Shown here piece after piece: positions 58,667-64,000 of a stretch of DNA of 64,000 bases. This DNA is from Streptomyces sp. NBC_00358. GTDB lineage: Bacteria > Actinomycetota > Actinomycetes > Streptomycetales > Streptomycetaceae. The DNA lies in the NCBI RefSeq assembly GCF_036099295.1, contig NZ_CP107976.1, positions 1,178,001-1,242,000 on the forward strand. Reading direction: 5' to 3'. Numbering within the stretch: position 1 is the stretch's first letter; each line of letters begins with the position of its first letter. The position numbers and the translations under genes were made by a program. Under the pieces are notes generated by a model that was not told where the DNA came from, did no database searches, and was given only the letters and a program-made list of their open reading frames with translations.

Positions 58667-59751
58667 CACAGCATCACCACCGAGCGCAGTACGTCGCCCT
58701 GGTGCATCCGCTCGAAGGCCGCCTCGATGTCGTCCAGGGCGATCGTCTCGCTCACGAACGCCCCCAGGTCGAGGCGCCCTTGGAGGTGCAGGTCGATCAG
58801 CATCGGGAAGTCGCGGGAGGGCAGACAGTCGCCGTACCAGGACGACTTGAGGGCGCCACCGCGTCCGAACACGTCGATCAGCGGGAGTTCGAGCTTCATG
58901 TCGGGGGTGGGCACGCCGACGAGGACGACCGTGCCGGCGAGATCGCGGGCGTAGAAGGCCTGTTGATACGTCTCGGGGCGACCGACCGCCTCGATGACGA
59001 CGTCGGCGCCGAAGCCGCCGGTGAGTTCGCGGATCGCCTCGACGGGGTCGGTCTCGCGGGAGTTGACGGTGTGCGTCGCGCCGAGTTTCCGGGCCGTCGT
59101 GAGCTTGCGGTCGTCGATGTCCACGGCGATGATCTTCGCCGCGCCGGCGAGCCGGGAGCCGGCGACGGCCGCGTCGCCGACGCCACCGCAGCCGATGACC
59201 GCGACCGTGTCACCCCGGCCGACTTCGCCCGTGTTGATGGCGGCCCCGATGCCGGCCATCACTCCGCAGCCGAGCAGTCCGGCGACCGCCGGGGAGACCG
59301 AGGGGTCGACCTTGGTGCACTGTCCGGCCGCGACCAGCGTCTTCTCGGCGAAGGCGCCGATGCCGAGGGCCGGGGACAGTTCGGTGCCGTCCTTGAGGGT
59401 CATCTTCTGCTTGGCGTTGTGGGTGTCGAAGCAGTACCAGGGGCGTCCGCGCAGACAGGCACGGCACTGCCCGCACACCGCACGCCAGTTGAGGATGACG
59501 AAGTCACCGGGTGCCACGTCCGTGACACCGGCGCCGACCGACTCCACGATTCCGGCCGCCTCGTGGCCGAGCAGGAACGGGAAGTCGTCGTTGATGCCGC
59601 CCTGCTTGTAGTGCAGGTCGGTGTGGCAGACCCCGCAGGCCTGGATCTTCACCACGGCCTCGCCCGGTCCCGGATCCGGCACGACGATGGTCTCGACGCG
59701 CACCGGCTCGTTCTTGCCCGGTGCGATCACGCCCCGTACTTCCTGCGCCAT
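58666..59751 (-). CDS. mscR: S-(hydroxymethyl)mycothiol dehydrogenase
   Basis: 361 residues. A zinc-dependent medium-chain alcohol dehydrogenase: catalytic zinc ligands C42 (ACGVCHTD), H63-E64 and the later Cys in [10 protein letters not shown]; structural zinc cysteines C93, C96, C99 and C107. NAD motif GCGGVG follows. It oxidises the formaldehyde-mycothiol adduct S-hydroxymethylmycothiol to S-formylmycothiol with NAD+, which implies that the organism makes mycothiol (actinobacterial). Translationally coupled to the downstream MBL gene. Confidence 0.95.
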   Translation of the reverse strand: MAQEVRGVIAPGKNEPVRVETIVVPDPGPGEAVVKIQACGVCHTDLHYKQGGINDDFPFLLGHEAAGIVESVGAGVTDVAPGDFVILNWRAVCGQCRACLRGRPWYCFDTHNAKQKMTLKDGTELSPALGIGAFAEKTLVAAGQCTKVDPSVSPAVAGLLGCGVMAGIGAAINTGEVGRGDTVAVIGCGGVGDAAVAGSRLAGAAKIIAVDIDDRKLTTARKLGATHTVNSRETDPVEAIRELTGGFGADVVIEAVGRPETYQQAFYARDLAGTVVLVGVPTPDMKLELPLIDVFGRGGALKSSWYGDCLPSRDFPMLIDLHLQGRLDLGAFVSETIALDDIEAAFERMHQGDVLRSVVML

Positions 59752-59905
59752 GTGAGTGAGCCCTTCCTAGGTCGATCGACGTTCCGTCAACCGACCCTAC
59801 GGTGTGACCGGCCGGTAGAAGGCCAGGTGGCCCGCGGCGGCCCCGGCCCCCGGCACGGCGATCGGCCGCCCGCGCCCCGACCGTGCGTCGACATCACCTC
59901 CCAGA

Positions 59906-59919
59906 TACCCCCGGGGGTA
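59906..59919. promoter_or_regulatory. CsoR/CstR-type operator (box 1)
   Basis: Perfect palindrome TACCCCCGGGGGTA, matching the GC core flanked by TA of CsoR/CstR operators. An extended -10-like TGCTACCGT lies 6 bp downstream of it, so the box covers the promoter of the 60006 gene. Confidence 0.75.
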
Positions 59920-59939
59920 CCTCTGCTACCGTGGAGATA

Positions 59940-59953
59940 TACCCCCCGGGGTA
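59940..59953. promoter_or_regulatory. CsoR/CstR-type operator (box 2)
   Basis: TACCCCCCGGGGTA, a palindrome with an off-centre CC, 53 bp before the start of the 60006 gene; close copy of box 1. Confidence 0.7.
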
Positions 59954-60005
59954 ATTTCGTAGAGCCGCGAAGCCCTCGGGCTTCACGGAGGAGAGGAGTG
60001 CTGCC

Positions 60006-60365
60006 GTGTCCTTCGTCGACACCATCGAGGTGGCGGGCCTCGGCAACCGGAGCTATCTGGCCGGCGGCCCGCGCGGCGCCGTCGCCGTCGATCCGCCCAG
60101 GGACATCGAGCGGGTGCTCGCGGCGGCGGCCCGGCGGGACGTGCGGATCGCGTACGTCGTCGAGACGCATCTGCACAACGACTACGCGAGCGGCGGCCTC
60201 GAACTGGCCCGGCTCACCGGAGCCGCCTACCTGGTCCCGGCCGGCGCCCGGGTCGCGTTCGAGCGGGTGCCGGTGGCTGACGGGGACCGGCCGCCGGTGG
60301 GCCGGGAGTCACGCCCGCCGGGGCCGGGCGGATCAGCGGCACGGGCGCGGGCCTGGGTGCGGTGA
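60006..60365 (+). pseudogene. MBL-fold persulfide-dioxygenase-like gene, 3' part deleted
   Basis: From GTG 60006 (with GAGGAG upstream) about 95 residues match the N-terminal half of ETHE1-type/MBL-rhodanese sulfur dioxygenases: MSFVDTIEVAGLGNRSYLAGGPRGAVAVDPPRDIERVL, then the metal motif THLHNDYASGGLELARLTGA. After about 60288 the sequence leaves the family in the middle of the domain and runs into the TauE/SafE gene in another frame. The missing parts include the second half of the metal site. It was probably truncated by a deletion that fused it to the permease gene. The residual frame ends at a stop at 60365. Confidence 0.75.
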
Positions 60366-60682
60366 CCGGGATACTGGGCGTGGGCGGCGGCTTTCTCGCC
60401 GTGCCGGCCCTGGTGAACGTCGTCGGGCTGCGGATGCGGGCCGCCGTCGGCACCAGCCTGCTGGTGATCACGGCGAATTCGCTCGCCGCGCTGCTCGCCC
60501 GCGCGGGAACGGCGCGGAGTCTCGACTGGGCGGTCGTCGCGCCGTTCGCCGGGGCCGCCGTGCTCGGCGCCTGGGACGGGAAGAGGCTGGCGGCCCGGGT
60601 GTCGGGCGGCACGCTTCAGCGGATCTTCGCCTGGGCCCTGCTGACCGTGGCCGCGCTGATGCTCCTGGACGTCGTGCTGTGA
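60302..60682 (+). pseudogene. TauE/SafE permease, N-terminal half missing
   Basis: The frame from 60302 reads TPAGAGRISGTGAGLGAVTGILGVGGGFLAVPALVNVVGLRMRAAVGTSLLVITANSLAALLARAG and continues to a final helix, ending at 60682. This is the C-terminal half of a TauE/SafE sulfite/sulfoacetate exporter, whose usual length is about 250 residues. GTG 60362 could give a 106-residue stub of membrane helices. It lies after the truncated MBL frame, and its N-terminal half is gone, consistent with an internal deletion in a formerly four-gene operon. Confidence 0.75.
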
Positions 60683-60685
60683 GGA

Positions 60686-61672
<987 letters not shown>

Positions 61673-61762
61673 CTCCACGCGGACCTGCCGCGGGCGGCAC
61701 CGGTCCTGCGCCGCCCGCGACGTAGCCTGAGGGCCCCCTCATCCCTTCCCGCGAGGAGCGCC

Positions 61763-63517
61763 GTGAGCCCGACCGAGGCCGAGCCCGAGGTGCCCGCGTG
61801 GCGCCTGCTGCTCGGGTACGTACGACCGCACCGCTGGGCGCTGTTCGCGGGCGCGCTGCTGGCGCTCACGACCGGGGCCACCGGCCTGCTCCTTCCGTTG
61901 GTCGCACGCGGGCTCATCGACGACCTGTCGCACGACCGGCCGATCGGACGGGCGCTGCTCGGCATGGCGGCCCTGGTGGTCACCAACGCGGCGGTGGGCG
62001 GGCTGGGTTCGTACGTTCTCCGGCGCACCGCCGAGTCGGTGGTGCTCGGCGCGCGGCGCGAGCTGTCGTCGTACCTGCTGCGGCTGCGGATACCCGCCGT
62101 GGACCGCAGCGAGCCCGGCGACCTGATGGCCCGCATCACCTCGGACACGACCCTGCTGCGCGAGGTCACGACCGATTCGCTGGTCGGCCTCGGCACCGGA
62201 GGTCTCACCCTGGTCGCGACGGTGGTGATGATGGGCCTGGTCGACGGGGTGCTGCTCGGGGTCACGCTGGGCGTGGTGCTGTGCGCGGGCTCGGTCCTCG
62301 GCCTGATCGTGCCCCGTATCAACCGCGCCAGCAGGCAGGCCCAGAACGCCGTCGGGGTGATGGGGGCCTCGCTGGAGCGGACCCTCGGCGCACTGCGCAC
62401 GATCAAGGCGTCCGGCGCCGAACACCGCGAGGAGCGCACCGTCCACGCGGCCGCCGAGGAGTCCTGGCGGCAGAGCGTGCGGGCCGCCAAGTGGTCCGCG
62501 GCCGCGGGCAACACGGCCGGTCTGGCGATGCAGATCGCCTTCATCACGGTCCTCGCGGTGGGCGGCGCCCGGGTCGCGACGGGCGCCATCGACGTCGGCA
62601 CCCTGGTCGCCTTCCTGCTCTACGTGTTCTACCTGATGTCACCGATCCAGCAGGTGGTCGGCGCGGTCACGCAGTACCAGACCGGCGCCGCCGCGCTCGC
62701 CCGCATCCAGGAGGCCCTCCGGCTGCCCGCGGAACCGGCCGCCCTGCCCGCGCCGCTGCCGTCCCCCGGCGCCGAACCGGCGGCGCTCGCCTTCGACGAC
62801 GTGCGCTTTCGTTACGCCGACGATCTGCCGTACGTCCACCACGGGGTGACGTTCGCCGTGCCGGCCCGCGGACTGACCGCGTTCGTCGGCCCGTCGGGCG
62901 CGGGCAAGACCACCGTCTTCTCGCTCATCGAGCGGTTCTACGACCCCGAGTCGGGCCTCATCACCGTGGACGGCCGCGCGCTGGAGGACTGGGAGCTGCC
63001 GCGGCTCCGGTCCGCCATCGGCTATGTGGAGCAGGACGCGCCCGTACTGTCGGGGTCCCTGCGCGACAATCTCCTGCTCGGCGATCCGGAGGCCGACGAG
63101 GGCGAGCTGAACCGGGTGCTGAAGACGACCCGCCTCGACGGCCTCGTCGACCGGTTGCCGCGCGGCCTGGACACGCTGGTCGGTCATCGCGGCACCAAGC
63201 TTTCGGGCGGCGAGCGCCAGCGCGTCGCCATCGCCAGGGCCCTGCTGCGGCGCCCCCGGCTGCTGCTGCTCGACGAGGCGACCTCACAGCTCGACGCCGT
63301 CAACGAGGCCGCGTTGCGGGACACGGTCGCCGACGTGGCCCGTACGACCACGGTCCTCGTGGTCGCGCACCGGCTGTCCACGGTCACCACGGCCGACCGC
63401 ATCGTCGTGATGGAGGCGGGCCGCGTCCGCGCCGTGGGCACCCACCGCGACCTCGTCGCCGGGGATCCTCTCTACGCCGAACTGGCCGCCACGCAGTTCC
63501 TCGCGACCGCGGGATGA
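61763..63517 (+). CDS. ABC exporter, fused permease and ATPase
   Basis: 584 residues from GTG 61763, following GAGGAG. Six membrane helices in residues 15-310, followed by the ATPase domain: Walker [10 protein letters not shown] at 376-384, Q-loop near GYVEQDAP, signature [10 protein letters not shown] and Walker [14 protein letters not shown]-loop in [10 protein letters not shown] half-transporter of the exporter type (drug/peptide/lipid), which would homodimerise. Substrate unknown. Independent of the rhodanese gene; the AraC-type gene follows. Confidence 0.93.
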   Translation: MSPTEAEPEVPAWRLLLGYVRPHRWALFAGALLALTTGATGLLLPLVARGLIDDLSHDRPIGRALLGMAALVVTNAAVGGLGSYVLRRTAESVVLGARRELSSYLLRLRIPAVDRSEPGDLMARITSDTTLLREVTTDSLVGLGTGGLTLVATVVMMGLVDGVLLGVTLGVVLCAGSVLGLIVPRINRASRQAQNAVGVMGASLERTLGALRTIKASGAEHREERTVHAAAEESWRQSVRAAKWSAAAGNTAGLAMQIAFITVLAVGGARVATGAIDVGTLVAFLLYVFYLMSPIQQVVGAVTQYQTGAAALARIQEALRLPAEPAALPAPLPSPGAEPAALAFDDVRFRYADDLPYVHHGVTFAVPARGLTAFVGPSGAGKTTVFSLIERFYDPESGLITVDGRALEDWELPRLRSAIGYVEQDAPVLSGSLRDNLLLGDPEADEGELNRVLKTTRLDGLVDRLPRGLDTLVGHRGTKLSGGERQRVAIARALLRRPRLLLLDEATSQLDAVNEAALRDTVADVARTTTVLVVAHRLSTVTTADRIVVMEAGRVRAVGTHRDLVAGDPLYAELAATQFLATAG

Positions 63518-63717
63518 CCGCGCCCCCAACGCGCCCGATCCGCCTGACTCCCCGGAACATTCCGGTACGTCGGCGATCTCCCTGAACTCCTTGGCCGGCG
63601 ACCGGCTCTCCTCTATGGTGATGCCCTCTTTCCGCCACGCGGGGCGGTCGTCCGCTCGCGACCACCCGCAACCGGGCGGGGAGGGCACGTCCCACCCGGA
63701 TACACAGGCGACTGATC

Positions 63718-64000
63718 ATGGCCAAAAACCGACACCCCGCCGGGCAGGCCGTCCACGAGGTCCCTTTCGCGGCCCACGTCGGCACACCCGCCGGACTTGA
63801 AGTGATCTCGCTGGCCGCGCTGCGCGCCCGCTCCCGGACCCACGGAGCCGATCTCGGCCTGCCGCGGCGCCCCGGGTTCCACCAGGTGCTCACGCTCGAC
63901 TCCGGCGCACTGCGCCAGAGCGTGGACTTCACCGCCCACCACGTCGAGCGGGGCTCCTGGCTGTGGACGCGCCCCGGGCAGGTCCTGCAGTGGGGAGACC
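63718..64000 (+). CDS. AraC-family regulator, N-terminal cupin part (truncated by window end)
   Basis: 94 residues are in the window from ATG 63718. The visible part, FAAHVGTPAGLEVISLAALRARSRTHGADLGLPRRPGFHQVLTLDSGALRQSVDFTAHHVERGSWLWTRPGQVLQWGD, is an AraC-type sugar/ligand-binding cupin (RPGFHQVLTLDSG). The HTH domain lies beyond the window edge, so its DNA-binding part is inferred. Upstream (63518-63717) holds its promoter. Function of its regulon unknown. Confidence 0.85.
   Translation, partial: MAKNRHPAGQAVHEVPFAAHVGTPAGLEVISLAALRARSRTHGADLGLPRRPGFHQVLTLDSGALRQSVDFTAHHVERGSWLWTRPGQVLQWGD

Noticed and set aside
60362..60682. TauE/SafE as an intact short permease
   Set aside because: Family sequence continues upstream without a start in the same frame, so the gene is a truncated remnant.

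Overview
The window is GC-rich (roughly 70% or more by eye) with strong third-position GC bias. It carries many secreted carbohydrate-active enzymes, twin-Arg or long n-region signal peptides, an S-(hydroxymethyl)mycothiol dehydrogenase, MocR, RpiR and TetR regulators, and families typical of Streptomyces (TerD-CAP fusion, DUF1206, PPOX/F420 proteins, cyclase family). I infer a Streptomyces chromosome, probably an arm or accessory-rich stretch. I saw no tRNA, rRNA, CRISPR array, insertion sequence or phage module.

Layout. 1-2.1 kb: end of a UBP zinc-finger gene, a VOC protein and small hypotheticals. 2.5-6.7 kb: a membrane pseudokinase, then a graspetide-type RiPP locus (GTG-started precursor tgmA-like plus ATP-grasp ligase tgmB-like, no methyltransferase) divergent from a conserved HTH-like protein. 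6.7-12.2 kb: GH92 mannosidase, TetX-like flavin monooxygenase, its TetR regulator with three evenly spaced operator palindromes, and a DUF2238 membrane protein. 12.4-17.5 kb: aldo/keto reductase, DUF389 membrane protein, GH15 glucoamylase/trehalase-like enzyme and a cyclase-family hydrolase. 17.5-24.4 kb: small membrane protein, NhaP-type antiporter, bd-type quinol oxidase operon, SDR and gluconokinase.

25-31 kb: two tandem secreted ricin-lectin proteins (a beta-helix protein and a ThuA-like protein), DUF1206, and an RpiR regulator. 31-36.4 kb: small conserved proteins, MBL hydrolase, DUF1232, TerD-CAP and a secreted serine hydrolase. 36.4-40.5 kb: GH65 phosphorylase overlapping a beta-phosphoglucomutase, with a P-loop kinase divergent; together a disaccharide phosphorolysis unit. 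40.7-44.3 kb: peptidoglycan-binding protein, DUF6445 putative oxygenase, DUF5519, a broken TetR gene and a Zn-ribbon/OB-fold protein.

44.5-52.8 kb: two secreted pectate lyases (PL3 and PL1) in tandem, PPOX protein, acid phosphatase, type II NADH dehydrogenase, a decayed DJ-1/PfpI gene, a membrane-anchored S1 protease, a small protein and an L,D-transpeptidase. 53-59.8 kb: MocR regulator divergent from a PLP decarboxylase, two SDRs, and an mscR plus MBL formaldehyde-detoxification pair. 59.9-61.7 kb: a sulfur/persulfide-stress island with a CstR-like repressor, three CsoR/CstR-type operators, a rhodanese, and remnants of an MBL persulfide-dioxygenase-like gene joined by deletion to a TauE/SafE permease. 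The window ends with an ABC exporter and the start of an AraC-type regulator.

The best candidate for an under-described system is the compact methyltransferase-less graspetide locus at 4.2-5.4 kb. The operator array at 11.4 kb and the rearranged persulfide island are next.
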